A stretch of DNA of 64,000 bases from Psococerastis gibbosa (GCA_963971405.1 OZ020491.1:32849019-32913018), one strand, 5' to 3'; positions 1-12,377 are shown, counted from the stretch's first letter. A program made the numbers and translations. The notes: generated by a model from the letters alone, not told the origin.

Positions 1-575
1 TAGGATCCAGTCGCTCACACTTGGCTGTGCGTGTCGATGGCCTTACAAGGTCTCCCCGTTGCCTCGTGTTGTAGGTGTGAGTGTCCCCGTTTTGTTTAAA
101 TGTCCCCCACACCTCAGGCTTTAAGATATGTAAGATGCAGCTAAATATGTACAGACTTGGGGCTGTCATGATTTTTAATGATTTGAAGTGAGAGCGAAAA
201 CTGTCACGAGGTCCCAGTTTTAGCCTGTAGCGTACTCCCCTCTTTTGGAGCCTGAGTACAGCGTCCATGTTCCCTACGGAGGTCCCTCCCGAGGCCAATA
301 TGCCGTACTTTATATGGTTCATTACAAATGAGTGGTAGGCGTTGAGAGTAACCTCCGGAGGACACACCTGCGCCTGACTACAAAGAGGCCACTATTTAGT
401 TTTTTTAATAGCTCAGCCACGTGTTTGTTCCAGTTTAAGTCCTTGTCAACTATGATCTGGCATGTCTAGGGACAATAGATTATATTGTGTTAACTCGTCA
501 ATTCTTTAGGGACGTCCCCCAGAACCACTCTGGCTACGGCCATGCGTATCAGGCTTAAGAGCTTACGCAAAAACA
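1..575 (-). pseudogene. Non-LTR retrotransposon (LINE) reverse transcriptase, C-terminal part, decayed
   Basis: Reading right to left, the sequence encodes the thumb and C-terminal part of a LINE reverse transcriptase. Short matches include IIVDKDLNWNKHVAELLKKL (about 459-400), AYHSFVMNHIKYGILA (about 345-290), then GNMDAVLRLQKRGVRY, KIMTAPSLYIF and HTYNTRQRGDL down to the left edge. This order is typical of Jockey/CR1-like elements. At least one frameshift (near 365) and stops near 465-480 break the frame. The element runs off the window, so its 3' end is not seen. The LINE assignment is firm; the clade is a guess. Confidence 0.8.
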
Positions 576-2015
576 TACCCTAAAATTAGGAAAAACTAAA
601 TGTTACTCTTAATCTTTGTACGTGCTAAGCCAGCCGCGGGAAAACATTGTAAGGGGAGGGCCAGATGAAATAACATTGCGGGCCGCAATAAGGTGAACCA
701 AACACATTTTTCTATTTTTTTTTTTTTAATTATATTAAATAATTTAGGAGGCTCCCAGTTCCCACCGTATCTGGCCAAAAAACAAATGAAATTAGAAGCC
801 GCGAAGAAGTGGAAGAGTCAATCTGTCATGCATTGGGATAGGAAAAACATATTAAGGCGCCATCTTTGTTATCTATGAGCGTAATTAATTATGGAATTGA
901 AAGGAATTCCTGCAGTTACGAAAGTATGCAACAATGCACTAACACATTGCACTATATTATATTTTTGAACCTGACTACATTAATGTAATAAAAGTTAACT
1001 TAATAAAATATTACACACATTTAATGCAATATTTTGTTAAGTTAACTTTTATTAAAATGTTTCAAAATATTACAAAGGATATATTTTCATAGTATATTGA
1101 ACATGACTTTATATTTAAAAAAAAAGAAGCTACCCCAATACATAGGCCTATGTGAGTACTGAAGGGTATATATAAGTTTTATTTTTATCGCACATATTAC
1201 CTTTTCGTGTTTCCCGCAACAAATAAACTAAATTTACTAGCCTAGGCCCTATCTTAATTAAATTAAATTAAATTAAATTTAAAAAAAAGGTTTCAACTTG
1301 GAAAATGGTACACAAATTGCCATTGGGCTTGGTATTTCACATCACAAGCCGGGGCATTGGTATAAGTTTTCAACTAGCAATAATCACACCTCGGTAAAAC
1401 CTCATTAGTTACGATATCGCCGCTGCGCAAAGCAGGTACTGTGCTGTATCCTGTATTGTATTAGTATATATTGGTCTTCCCATTTTAGTCTACCAATCAA
1501 TTCCGTGATTCCGTGCTTTGGGGATAGGGGAAGTCTGGGGAACCGAAATATATCCTAGGACAATGTTATTTACCGTGGAACTAAGTCATTTTATTATCTA
1601 TCTCTGTACCAATAGCTATACTAATTTAATTATTGATAATAATATATCGGAGAGATGATGCCTGCGTGAGCGTGTTCACTCGTAGCCTACCGGTTCTTAT
1701 TCTTTGTAATACTTGCTATGAGCATTATTATTTTGTTCCAATGAATACGTCTAGAGGCCCAGCAAGGAACGGAAGGACGCTGTTAGCGTTTTTGGTTCCT
1801 TCAGGCCCGGTAGGTACACATTTTTTCACAATCACGATTTTCTGTCGTCTTTTTCATCGTATAGCCGAAGGGCTATCAGACGATTTCTTGTTGATTTCGG
1901 AAGTTGTGTATACCTGTTCACATGGAAATGCACTGTTTTCCCATAGACAAGCCAAATCATCGAAACATTTTCACAAATAGACTGTGGGTTTGCAACAATC
2001 ATTCTCTAATCCTTA
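576..2015. other. AT-rich interval without recognisable gene
   Basis: I see no supportable coding region here. A frame of 115 codons on + at 1633-1980 has no recognisable motif. A short imperfect inverted repeat sits at about 975-1052, built around AAAGTTAACTTAATAAAATAT and its complement. Short ATTAA tandem repeats lie at about 1255-1280. Confidence 0.5.
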
Positions 2016-2156
2016 GGCAGTGTTTCCACATACGTCAATCGTCAATGAGAAATATGGTTTTGACGTGGTAGCAGAATTTTTAGTATGTCTTTAATGTCTG
2101 CTAAACCTTCAATTTCACATTTCTCATTGACGATTGACATATGTGGAAACACCACC
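2016..2156. mobile_element. PIF/Harbinger-type hairpin MITE, 141 bp, TTA target duplication
   Basis: The element begins GGCAGTGTTTCCACATA and ends with the near-perfect inverse, so nearly the whole unit can fold back (terminal repeats of about 38 bp with two or three mismatches). It is flanked on both sides by TTA (2013-2015 and 2157-2159). A 3-bp TWA duplication and GG-starting termini are hallmarks of PIF/Harbinger. The core carries GACGTGGTAGCAGA, which is shared with the copies at 2.4 and 10.5 kb. It encodes nothing. Confidence 0.8.
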
Positions 2157-2431
2157 TTACAATGGAAAAGACGTTGCTATCTATGAGCATAGGGCCAAAT
2201 TCATGCAACGGGTTTTTTTATTTTGTTTATGTTTAACTGTTTTTGATATATATATATAGGCCTATAAATATTTTAGGAATGAATTAAATATTAATGTAAA
2301 ATTATATACTAAATGACAATGAGTAAGAAAAAACTAAAGAATCAGCAACTTCTTATCGCGCCATTTATTTCATAACAAAGGACTTTCATAACTGGCCATG
2401 TGATGACGCCCGACTGCCCAACAGGCCCACA

Positions 2432-2571
2432 GGCGGTGTCTCCACTGACGTCGTTTTTGATCGGGAGCGTGATATTGACGTGGTAGCAGATATTTTTAGA
2501 CTGTCTTTAATGTCTGCTACCACGTCCATATCACGCTCACGGCCAAAAACGAGATCGATGGAAATGCCGCC
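2432..2571. mobile_element. PIF/Harbinger-type hairpin MITE, 140 bp, older copy
   Basis: Same family as the copy at 2016-2156: it starts GGCGGTGTCTCCAC, ends with a complementary GGAAATGCCGCC, and has the internal palindromic pair GACGTGGTAGCAGA / TCTGCTACCACGTC around a short loop. The outer arms have diverged and the flanking triplets do not match, so it is either older or has lost its target duplication. Confidence 0.65.
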
Positions 2572-3504
2572 TACAGCAAAGGCGCATGCCGCTGCCCGCC
2601 ATCCGCCAATTTCCCGCTGTCAGTTGGCTTGAAAGGCAGCGGTAGCGTTTAATGATTTTAAATTAAAATTATATGCAAAATCTATTAATTTACGCTTGTC
2701 AGAGAAAGTTTTTATGTGCAAACATGGTTTTGAGAATACGGAACTCTACAGTGGGACGGGCTTTTCTGAAAATGCTACGGAGAACAGAGGAAAACAATGG
2801 ACCGGCCAGCAGCATTTCCAGCGACCGGCGTTACCACACAGGTATGAAAAATTAACAAGTAATGCACATTTTCCACTAATGTTTGAATGCAAAGCGTTTC
2901 TCCCTTTTTCTGTTCACAACAATAAAGCATTATGCCGTTGTTTTAAACATAATAACTTTGTGATAAGCCGATAAGCCTTATCGGCTTAGGCGTTCCCCAC
3001 CCTCCTACCCTTGCTTGGTAAAATTTTACAAAGAGTGAAATTTAAAATTAATCGGGATACTTTCATTTTTTATGATTTTAACAAATAACTGCAATTCTTT
3101 TCAACTGTTTTTGCCATTTTCAACTTATTTTGTTCAAGGATTGCTCTTTTAGAGTGGGATAACTTCTTTTTTTTCTGCCTCATGGACGGTGTCATGATTC
3201 ATGTCTGCTTCAAATTTAAAGCTTAGACTAATCTGTTTAGTTAACTTAACATTGGTTCAGTTTAAATGTTTAAACAAATTACTAAATTTGGTTAGTTGTA
3301 GAGTGGGCGGAAAGACTAGGTAAATACCTTTGTCTAGTCTAACTACCCCGCAATACAAAGTCCGATGAAAAAGCTTACAAGAAGACATGTATCTTTTAAT
3401 CAAGGAAAGTTTCATTTGCATACTCTGACATTTTCCTTCCACAGAAGTCAAAATATGTGCTGAAATCATTTAAAATTTAACAAATTGTTCTTCTGTTGTT
3501 GCAG
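2572..3504. other. Interval without recognisable gene
   Basis: Two overlapping short + frames lie at 2673-2974; neither shows a domain. A short phrase, RIRNSTV, occurs at about 2733-2755 and recurs by similarity in the open exon at the right window edge, but this is too little to define a gene. The remainder is AT-rich and resembles intergenic or intronic DNA. Confidence 0.4.
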
Positions 3505-5299
3505 AGAAGGTGGTGTGGCCATACGAGATAAGAAAATCCTGGACGACGTTTATTTACAGATAAGAAAACTTCACCATCAACATCTTGAATGCGGGGAATG
3601 AGAAGAATATTGGACATGGTGCAGAATGCGTTTCAGATCTACGTGAATCGCTGGAATCATGACTGGGTTACGCAGAAACATCGGCCAAGGACAGAGAGAC
3701 TGCTCAATAATTTCAAGAAGTACTCGCTGAGACGCTGACGAATCTGTACCTGCATTTGTTTTGCCCGGCGAGTATGGATGAAGAAGAATTGGATGTGAAA
3801 ATACAGGTATGCTAAATTCCATATTTTAAGGTCTCTGTCCTTTCCAAGGTCAATAAAATACCTGTACCTGCACTACCTGACCACAATAGGATGGCACTTG
3901 GAACACTTATACAAATCGAATAAACTCGGTGTTCAGCTTATGCAATTTTTCAAAAATCAAAGTCCAAGTGCCATACTATCGTGGTCGGGTAGTATGGATT
4001 GGCAATAGTCAATTGACATTAGACCATCTAGCAAGGATGCCAGATTCCAGAGCAAGACCTTCAATCACCGGCCTGGAGGAAGACCGCAATGAACTGGAAT
4101 CGCTAGGTTGGCGGTGGAGGGCTTGTCAAAGAGACCAAGGCTCTATTAGTGCTGTAGCGCTAATGCATATCGTAATAGCGATTAGTGGAAATTTGAATAA
4201 GTTTAATGCCTCTGTCCTGTTTGCCGTTCAGCAAGGTGCATTCAACAAACATGAAGAACAAGGTTCCACAGGAGACTATTGCAAATTCCATGTGAAAAAC
4301 GTATTTAAACTGAAACTCCATGTTTCCGCTGTTTTAAATTTCACTAATTTTTTAAGGACTTCATATGAACGTCAGACTATATAAGGCTCATTGAACTTTA
4401 CACTGTGAACAACCCTATGAATTTTTGGGCGTCATTGGTCCTGTTTCGGCAACAATTTTAGGCCGTTGCCACCACGTCCTTGATGTCAACCTACACTGGC
4501 TGCAAGCGATAGTGAACAAGCTTACCGTTGACCCAATCTGAGACTTATCCAAGTACGGATTTGAGTCAAAATAATTGCAAGATTATTTGCTTGGTACGGT
4601 CTATTTACACTATCAAAACTACTTACGCAGTGAGAATTCCTATTATGTTCATACGCATAGTTGATACGATACTGCCGCTGTCTTATAATTTAAAATATCG
4701 ATCTTAGGGCCGTTATTGCGTCCTCGTAGAAAAGAAGAAACGTCCCTCTACTATAGTATCACAGATTGGCCAGAATTGCAGAAAATGTGATGGAAAATGC
4801 GCTCATTTTTTAGCATTCGGTCATTTTTACGCCTTCCATAACAATGATAATGAAGTTTCTGTTCTGAGGAGTCCTTAATGATGCATCTACATGTTTTTTT
4901 CTAAGAAACTTGATGTTTACTAAAAACGGCTAGCGGTAAATGTGACAGTCTGAATATTACGATACTTTAGATGATTTGTTTGCTTCATTTATTTGCGTTG
5001 AATTTCAGGCACTGATTGGGCTGTTAAGCTATCGACGAGACCAACACCACGGACTTACGAGATCAGCTGTACGAAGCCTATCACCAACCTGCTGGGGCTC
5101 GTCTCGAGAGAAGTCGCCCCAGAAGAAGCTGCTCGCTGTGGTCAACTGTTGGTGCAACATCTGCTACGTCAGCGGGCCCTCTACGTGCTGCTCGACCTGA
5201 TGAACCCCGCGCTGTTTAAGAGCAACATGAATTTCATTACGTGGTTCTGCAATGCGGCGCGGCTCAACACCTGTGAGTGTGGCTACTATCCTACCAATT

Positions 5300-5335
<36 letters not shown>

Positions 5336-7193
5336 TTTATAGTGCATTGTATTGTATAGAAAGACAGTTCTGTCACAGTCCTCTGCTTGTGATTGATGGG
5401 GCTGGTGGCTTGAGCTTGGGGTGGTTTGATCGAACTGAAAAAGACGTGTTGGATCTATCTGTCCTGAAACATTGGATTAGGGCGCCAGCGACCTGAAGTG
5501 CTCTCTATGCGTTCTGGTTCGCGTTTTATACCTTCACCCATTAACCATATCCACCGTTTCCGAGCATGAAATGGCTATTGAGAATCGAGGGTTTATTCAG
5601 TTTTACGGAAGTGTGTAACTTGGCATTATTATGACTCCTTGGCGCTACAACCCCCATTTATCACATTGACATGACGGTTATTTTTTCGGTCGCTGGGAAA
5701 CTGATATATATATACGTGCTCGATGTCGACCCACAGCGGCTACAAGTGACAGTGTACTGGCTGGATCAAGCTTACACAAGATAACAGGTGTCAGCCCGAC
5801 TTAACCAAGTACTTGTCTAAAACTGATCGTGTTGGTAGCTTATTTTCGTCATGTGCTCACCACGCCTTTCGTATTGTTATAGTGCTGCATTGGGCAACTA
5901 TGCGCTTCCGACCTGCCCATGTTCATAGAGGAGTATGACCAGTTTGTCTGCCGGGCGTGCTACCAAACATTTGGAGTTACAATGACGATGTGCGGGAGCC
6001 TGCTGGAGATGCAAGAGAACCTGACGTCGCTGACAGAAAGCAAGGAGCAGTTGGAAGCGCTCCAAGGGAAGCGGCACAGTCTACGTCGATATTCCTCATG
6101 TGACTGAGGTGAGTAATGAAGTATTTTCATTACTAAGGGTGGATTTTACTACACACTGTTCTTCCCTATATTGCTCTTTATAAATTATCGAATCGGCCTC
6201 ATCTTCCCTTTCACGTAACATATCAAATAGCCAACTAGGTTGGAACATAACCTGTATTGGTATAAATACAATGCCTAGTTTTATTGACAAATGAAACTAA
6301 CAACCGAGAATGGTCAGTCGCTTCTGGTCAGCAAGATACAATCTTAAATGCCTAGGTAGTACCACTGTAGACGTCGCCCAGACTACTGCTTAACGATACA
6401 GCGATTGGTCTGAACGAGCGTGTATATCTGGGCTGAGGTTGTCAAAACCAGTCAGAAAGCACTTCAACCCTTGCTGGTCTATGATGAGTTGGCAAAAAGT
6501 GCGGCGGGTGGTTTAGTCATTGCAGTACGGGGGCGAGGCCGAAATGGGATTATTCGTAGGCCTACAAGCAGATGATATCTTCATTATGTCCTCATTTCGC
6601 GAAGATTGGCGAACATCATAGTAATTTTGACATGAGAGACTACTGTTCTGTAAAGGGAAGTTGTGGTCTTGCCAAACAACTGCCTCAGTTTTTTTTTGCC
6701 ATGATGGTCTCCTACCGGTAGCCTTCTGTCCTTCTATCTTACCTTGGACATGGAGAATTCGATACCTTCCGTTCCTCATCAACCGTCAGCAGCGACTCGC
6801 TTCTGTATCCTTTCGCCTCAGGACCTCCGGATTAGGGACACGACCTCTCCATACATTCGTCTGTATACACTGATTCTGTTCTCCCTAGCTTTTGTCAAAG
6901 TCCATCCCTCCATACCATATAGAACGATCGGGACAGTTGGTGCAATGCTCAGCATGCCTGCCCGACAATGTTCGATTTCCGTTTCTGTCCATTTTTCCAT
7001 TTTATCGGTATATTCTCTTCCAGTCCCTTCTTCACACTCTGCTATTACCAATGCTCGTGATATGTCCGAACCAATAGAGAAGGAATAAATGTTACTATTG
7101 CGTTCTAATTATGTTGTATTTTGTTCAGGTGGGCAAATTGATAGCGGAAACGCCGCTCAAGTTCCGGAAACCAGCGACGGTCGACGAGAAGTA
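3505..7193 (+). pseudogene. Unrecognised multi-exon gene, reading frame broken in the exons
   Basis: Four GC-richer blocks with consensus splice borders read as consecutive exons: 3505-3806 (after TTGTTGCAG, before GTATGC), 5009-5272 (after AATTTCAG, before GTGAGT), about 5883-6108 (before GTGAGT) and 7128-7193 (after TTGTTCAG, stop TAA). Coding-like phrases include RRILDMVQNAFQIYVNRW, NLLGLVSREVAPEEAARCGQ, NFITWFCNAARLNT, EEYDQFVCRACYQTFG and VGKLIAETPLKFRKP. The first three exons need one or more frame changes to join these phrases. I do not recognise the protein. It looks like a conserved helical cellular protein. A decayed duplicate is the simplest reading; indel errors in the assembly are the alternative. 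The second intron has a 29-base T run (5302-5330) and the last intron holds a LINE relic. Confidence 0.5.
6520..7060 (-). pseudogene. LINE reverse transcriptase C-terminal relic (RTE/R2-like pattern)
   Basis: On the reverse strand, IVLYGMEGWTLTKARENRI (about 6935-6880) matches the YGxExWTL motif downstream of many LINE RT cores. It is followed, after frame changes, by EVLRRKDTEASRC and RNGRYRILHVQGKIEGQK (about 6780-6720), the usual arginine-rich GKIEGxRxxGRR tail. Stops and shifts make it dead. It lies inside the last intron of the broken + strand gene, in the opposite orientation. Confidence 0.7.
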
Positions 7194-8775
7194 ACTGCAC
7201 CGTCTATTTTACCAGTGGCGGTACCGCCACCCAGAACAACATCGAGAACTGTTCCAGTTAAGGTAGGATCTATTGACCCTGTCACTTTGTTGTCTACAAT
7301 CAAGATGGAGGCCGGATTCTTCGATGTGTTGCACAATGGACTTTGTTGTACGTCGACTATTGTTAATTTTTATGTAAATGTCTCTGGGGAGAGTAGTAAG
7401 CCTGATGACGTAGCCCTGTCACTTTTTTTACAGTGTGTTAAGGCTAATTCTTCGGATTCTTTGCTCGATGGATGTGACTCCCCCTCTGGTTTAGCGCTGC
7501 CATCGTCTATTAAGCCCTCCGTGTCTAGTTCTTGGGAAATACCATCTATATATAGCGTGTAATACCGGGGAGTTGACTAGTCTTAGTGAGGAAAAAAAGT
7601 TTAAATAGTTTGTGTGAAACCATTCCTGTGGTTTAGAGCTACCATGGCCAATTGAGCCTTTCTAGTTCGTTGGATGTCTCCGCAGTGCCGTGCTAAACAT
7701 CCCGGAGGGGATCGCATGCCTCCTTCGGAGCGTCAGCCCTCCCAAGAATTGAGGCAAAGGTTTCGCCCTCTCCTGCGCGACTACTATGCCCTTTCTTTCA
7801 TATTAATTTAATCTGGAGGTTAAGAATTTTGAATAGCATTTTCCATTATAAAATTATCTTGTTGACATTTTAAATCCCGGGTTAAGATTCAAAACAATTG
7901 CCATAGTTGCTCTCAATTTGATAATTCTTAACAAAGTTGGTGACAATTTAGTTCATTTATTTATTTATTGACTTGAACTTAAAAATAAAAAAAATAAAAA
8001 TAAAAATAAACTGAAAACCTGCCGTCCCTCTCTTAAACTCACCTGGGATAGCAAGCTTTTGAATTTGTATAATATTTCTTAATTTCTTTAAAAGTTAATA
8101 TTTTATATTTTTCTTTTCACAACTTTTTAAACATTCAGCTTGAAGAACCGCTTCCCGAATTCGCTCTTGGTGCCTCATCTCCCTCCCAAATTTTGACTCG
8201 CCATCAGGTGCATAATTTCTTCATCTTTTTTAAACAGCCTCTCCGCTTTGTCCTTCAAAATCTTCAACATTAGTGTTTTATTGCCTTGACCACTTTTAAT
8301 GTCTTGTAACGCATCACTGGTGATCTGTCTCAAGTTTTGCTGCTCCCTTACCAGCAGGGTCGATAAAGCTTTAACGTCTTGATTCACCTTATAGTATCTT
8401 ATTAGTCACGGTCGCCAAATATTAAGAAAAAAACTCTTTTCCACAACATTCCATGTTTCCACAAGTAATTTTGGAATCCATAGGCTACTAATAAAACAAA
8501 ACAAAGAAACACATCTAATTGTTAACAACCCTAAGTGGTGATTGTTGAAATGTATGTACCTTGGTGATTATTGCTTACATTAATTACTACCCATTGCAGC
8601 GGTAGTAAAAAAAAACCTACAGTGAACGCCAACAATTTCCTTACAGTAGCGAACAATATCACAAGATAAGTTAAAGAGGGAACGACTGCGAAATGCAACG
8701 AGCTGATAGAATGAACAATGGGAAACTTATTAATGCATTGCACTATTCCTATTTCCTAATAAGAACACACACATA
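7194..8775. other. Interval with unassigned frames only
   Basis: A + frame at 7089-7562 (157 codons) is serine- and proline-rich with no recognised domain. It overlaps the last putative exon of the upstream broken gene in another frame. A - frame at 8175-8387 (70 codons, MNQDVKALSTLLVREQQNLR...) is charged and helical. It lies near the Harbinger relic and could be part of that element's second, Myb-like protein, but nothing in it proves this. The rest is AT-rich, with AAAATAAA-type tracts near 7980-8010. Confidence 0.35.
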
Positions 8776-8779
8776 TTAC

Positions 8780-9076
8780 AACTAACGAGTACTTGCAAAG
8801 CAACTGCCAGCTTCATTTTTGCAGGAACAGCTCTTCGAGTTTTCCCCTCGATTTTCGGACGAATGAGTTGGAGTTGGCGATTATATGTAGACACTGACAT
8901 CCGCGTGTGTCTAAAGAATTCCTCGCGATCCTCCCGTTCCATTTTCAATAAGTACCGGTTTTGGTTTTTCATGTCAATAGTAGTTGAGTTGACCTCCGAT
9001 TTCTCAATCTCCTGGCCATAACAACACCCATCAACAGCAATGCTGACCCGGTCACAAAAGTTAGCTCCTCATCCAT
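8780..9076 (-). pseudogene. PIF/Harbinger transposase (HARBI1-like) N-terminal relic
   Basis: A start at 9076 gives MDEELTFVTGSALLLMGVV, like the N terminus of HARBI1-like nucleases. After a frame change near 8975 come EDREEFFRHTRMSVSTYNRQ and IRPKIEGKT, then MKLAVALQVLV, which match the helical region of the family ahead of its DDE domain. The catalytic part is absent. HARBI1-like proteins are the transposases of PIF/Harbinger elements, which fits the TWA-flanked MITEs at 2.0 and 10.5 kb. Confidence 0.7.
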
Positions 9077-10468
9077 TTTGGCAAAATGCAAACAAAACAA
9101 ATTAAAATGGTCGTAAATATCTGGCCCGGCAGATATGAAATATAATAATAATAATATAAAGTTTATAACCGTTTCAAAGGAAATTTCGTCACAACTACAC
9201 GAATTTTAATATCAAACTTGCCCTAGTGGTGAATTTTGGAACCCTTAATCCCCTTGATGCTTAAAACTCCCGTGAGTTAAACATGAGATTATTTAGTGCA
9301 TTAGTTGCTTACATTTCGTTAGTGCTCTAAATTGTAAATGCGTTCATACATCGGCCGGAGGAAATTCGCTCATCTGAGCCTTAATCCAATACGATGTGAA
9401 TCGTTTCTGTATGAACATTTCAACAATAAAAAAAGGAACCAAATCTGTTGGTTTACTAAACTTTTATTGCACCAAAACCAAAGAGCCGACCATTACATTG
9501 AATCCAATAATGAGCGAAATGAAGTAAATACAAATTTTACTTTGACTTACTAGTATATTACTTAAAGAATCATAAACGCGCCACTTTGAGTTCTTAAATT
9601 TTCGTGCTAATATTTTCGATCAATCTCTTATCACATTCCATAAATGAGTGAGGTGCTATCAAAAACTTAATAAAATAAATATATAACCATGCCTTAAAAA
9701 TAAATGATATTTACATGAATAGAATAAGATTGACAATATTAGGCATGTAGACGAAGTAGGTCCACGTCTAGTAACTACATGGAAGCTACTTGCTGGCAGC
9801 AACCAATAATAAAGTTAGCACCAACAATTACTAACACTACTAACAGTTGAATAATAATAATAATAACCAATAACCTCTAGTTAATAAGCGAATAGGGTAT
9901 TTAGGATAGGGAGGTAGCGCCTACTCAGGCATTTAGGACATAGCGATAGGGTAGGGACTACTGGGCTTTTGGTCCAGGCACGTCTGTTATCTTATTCTAT
10001 TTATGTAAATGTTATTTTTTTTTTCATTTTCTTTTTTAAATTCTAAATGCAATAAAATAATTTGATGGTTAAAAATGATAAAATATATGGTTTTTACTAA
10101 TAATAAAGTGGTGAATAAATAAAGAAAACGTCAACTTAACTTAAACAACACTTATGAATAAATCTTACTTAATGAATACTAAACCCGCTCAATTACTCAA
10201 TATTTCATTGGTGTAAAAAAAGATCTTCCCCCTTAGCATGGAATATTAGTTCCGGGGGCTTACGCATGCCAATCATGCAACTAATTCGTGAGTTTAGCGA
10301 ATAAATTTGGCGTATCCTTGTTGGGTATTACCCAGATGCCTACACCTACAAGAGGCAGAGTCCTAAATTTACATTCGTTAAAGGTGACACTTTACCCTGG
10401 TGTCTCCTCGCTTGTTAATGACTTATTTATTTTCTATTTCTAACAAGTATTGTTCTTGTGAGATTTCA
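9077..10468. other. AT-rich interval without recognisable gene
   Basis: No coding signal is visible. Simple AATAAT runs occur at about 9850-9865, and a T run at 10015-10025. Nothing else stands out. Confidence 0.5.
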
Positions 10469-10471
10469 TAA

Positions 10472-10613
10472 GGCGGGGTTGCCACATACGTCAATGGTCA
10501 ATGAGAAATATGAAATTGACGTGTTAGCAGACATTAAAGACATACTAAAAATGTCTGCTACCACGTCAAAACCATATTTCTCATTGACCATTGACGTATG
10601 TGGAAACCCCGCC
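10472..10613. mobile_element. PIF/Harbinger-type hairpin MITE, 142 bp, TAA target duplication
   Basis: Best preserved copy of the family. It starts GGCGGGGTTGCCACATACG and ends with the complementary CATACGTC inverse. The arms of about 60 bp carry TCAATGGTCAATGAGAAATA on both sides and close on an inner AGTATGTCTTTAATGTCTGC-like loop. The flanks are TAA at 10469-10471 and 10614-10616. Non-coding, and presumably mobilised in trans by a Harbinger transposase. Confidence 0.85.
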
Positions 10614-10937
10614 TAAGATGTTGAAGATAAAATTTTGTTCCATTCATAGCAGTTGAAATTGAAATAATTCTGTAGGCATTACCGTGGCCAGATAATGTGA
10701 AAAAGCCCGGGCAAGAATTACTAGCCTATACGGTATATGGTACCATCGCCTCTGCCTATAGACATCTACCTAAAAGGGTCAGGTATACATTTTCATTTTT
10801 TTGGTTTTCCAAATCATGTTTGGAATCGCATGATTTAGGAGAATCTGCAACCTCAAATGAATATAGCCTAGCTTTGTTCACTAAGTTGCCACTTGGTAAT
10901 TTCATTTGCAATGAAGGACATTCCATCTTTGTTCCAG

Positions 10938-11103
10938 TGGATAGTGTCAACTTTCCGTAGTTTGTGGTGTGTCGATGTCAATCGGTAGATTAAAAAAGTC
11001 TTCTGTGAAGGCTGTGTCTGTGGATAGTGTCAACTTTCCGTAGTTTGTGGTGTGTCGATGTCAATCGGTAGATAAAAAAAGTCTTCTGTGAAGGCTGTGT
11101 CTG
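10938..11103. repeat. 83-bp tandem duplication (two copies)
   Basis: A unit beginning TGGATAGTGTCAACTTTCCG at 10938 is repeated from 11021 with one visible difference (GATTAAAAAA against GATAAAAAAA). Both copies end GAAGGCTGTGTCTG. No function is apparent. The duplication looks recent. Confidence 0.85.
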
Positions 11104-11324
11104 TCCAAAAATTTCACTGCCACGCAAGACTCGGAAGTGTTTTGAAATGGAATTTAAATTTCCTATTAATTAATGTTTGAATGAAAAGGTATATTCCTAT
11201 TTCCTACGAGGAGACACAGTCGGCATTCATGGTACCCAGGATTCAATGCTATATTAACGGCTGTTAGCTACAAATGTATTGAACTAAAAAACAGTATATG
11301 GGCGTAGATTTCATACAAGTAGGC

Positions 11325-12377
11325 CTACTTACTCTGATCAGCTGTACGCTCAATTATATTTTCCATCTGCCCCGTCAAAATTGTGTTTTGTGACTTTTCC
11401 ACCGCCAATTCGGGGCACTGGTGGTGGCGTGATAACAATATGTCTTGAAATAGCGCTAGCCTGCACCATCGCATTGCAAAATTTATTTCATCGTCATAGA
11501 GCACTGCGTCATACCCCTTGTACCTACGGCCGCGCTTCCTCCTACCACCTATCTGCAACGTCGGCACCTCGCCAGTACCGGAGTGGCCACGGATCCAGAC
11601 GCCTAGCGCCAGCCACTCATCAAGAGTGGGGATGCTACGTGGCAAGTGCCATTCTTCCCGCAGATATTTGGCGCACTGAAGGTACATATCGCTTATGAAC
11701 TGCTCCGTACCTATTGGACCTCCTAGTTGTTTCCATTCTCCTAGCCAATGTAGGACCTCGGCTTGCAGTTCTATCTAAGGCTTGGGCGGGGTATACCCAT
11801 ACATGTTTTCCCAATAACAAAACAGCCTCCAATGACTGCTAAAGGTATGTCCCCCCGCCTTCCATAGCCCGGTGTTAGCTTTCCAAAGTTTCTGTGCTTC
11901 GTGGATACAGCCCTGATACTTTGCCTTGACTCTGCTATACTCTTCCCAGATCAAGCGGGCTTGGTCCACCTTCAATGTGGAACTCATAAGGTGGAGTGCG
12001 TCTTCCAAACGTCCCCTGCCCCACACTGGGCAGTATCTGCACTTATGGTTGGCAGCTATTCGGTACCGCTGTAAATTTAAATTAAAGGTATCAAGAGGCG
12101 TGTTCCAGCCCGGTACATCACACGAGCAGATCTTCCTTGCGGACCAGGCTTCTCGTTCTTTGTTACGGAACATATTGTGAGTCCAACGCCAATCGGGCAC
12201 CGTGTGTTGATAGTTGTCTAACCTTTTTACACGTCCTGCTGCGGTAGGTGGGATGCGTTGTGGCCCTTTGTAGGGTCGGCACCTACAAGGGCTGGTTGAG
12301 GAGGCTGTAGGGGGGCAGAAACAGCCTCTGCCAAACCGTCGGGAGACTGAGGAAAATCCTGCTTGTCGGCAGGCTCG
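11325..12377 (-). pseudogene. Endogenous toti-like virus: polymerase-side frame, N-terminal portion, one stop
   Basis: This frame is -1 relative to the capsid frame and stays open from 12377 to 11325 except for one TAG at 11777-11775. It overlaps the capsid frame by about 150 nt. Near 11640-11560 the phrase TLDEWLALGVWIRGHSG, followed by basic residues (GRRKRGRR), resembles the region ahead of the catalytic motifs in toti-like RNA-dependent RNA polymerases. The catalytic GDD and its neighbours are not present, so the insert is truncated and cannot encode an active polymerase. High GC and the lack of other stops suggest a relatively recent integration. The assignment is inferred from frame architecture plus this weak motif. 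Confidence 0.5.

Noticed and set aside
5302..5330. T29 run as an RNA polymerase III terminator or reverse-oriented poly(A) of a retrocopy
   Set aside because: It lies in a putative intron with no A/B box upstream and no retrocopy adjoining it; a simple homopolymer is enough.
7089..7562. 157-codon + frame as an independent gene
   Set aside because: It starts inside an intron, overlaps the better-supported exon frame (VGKLIAETPLKFRKP) and is low-complexity.
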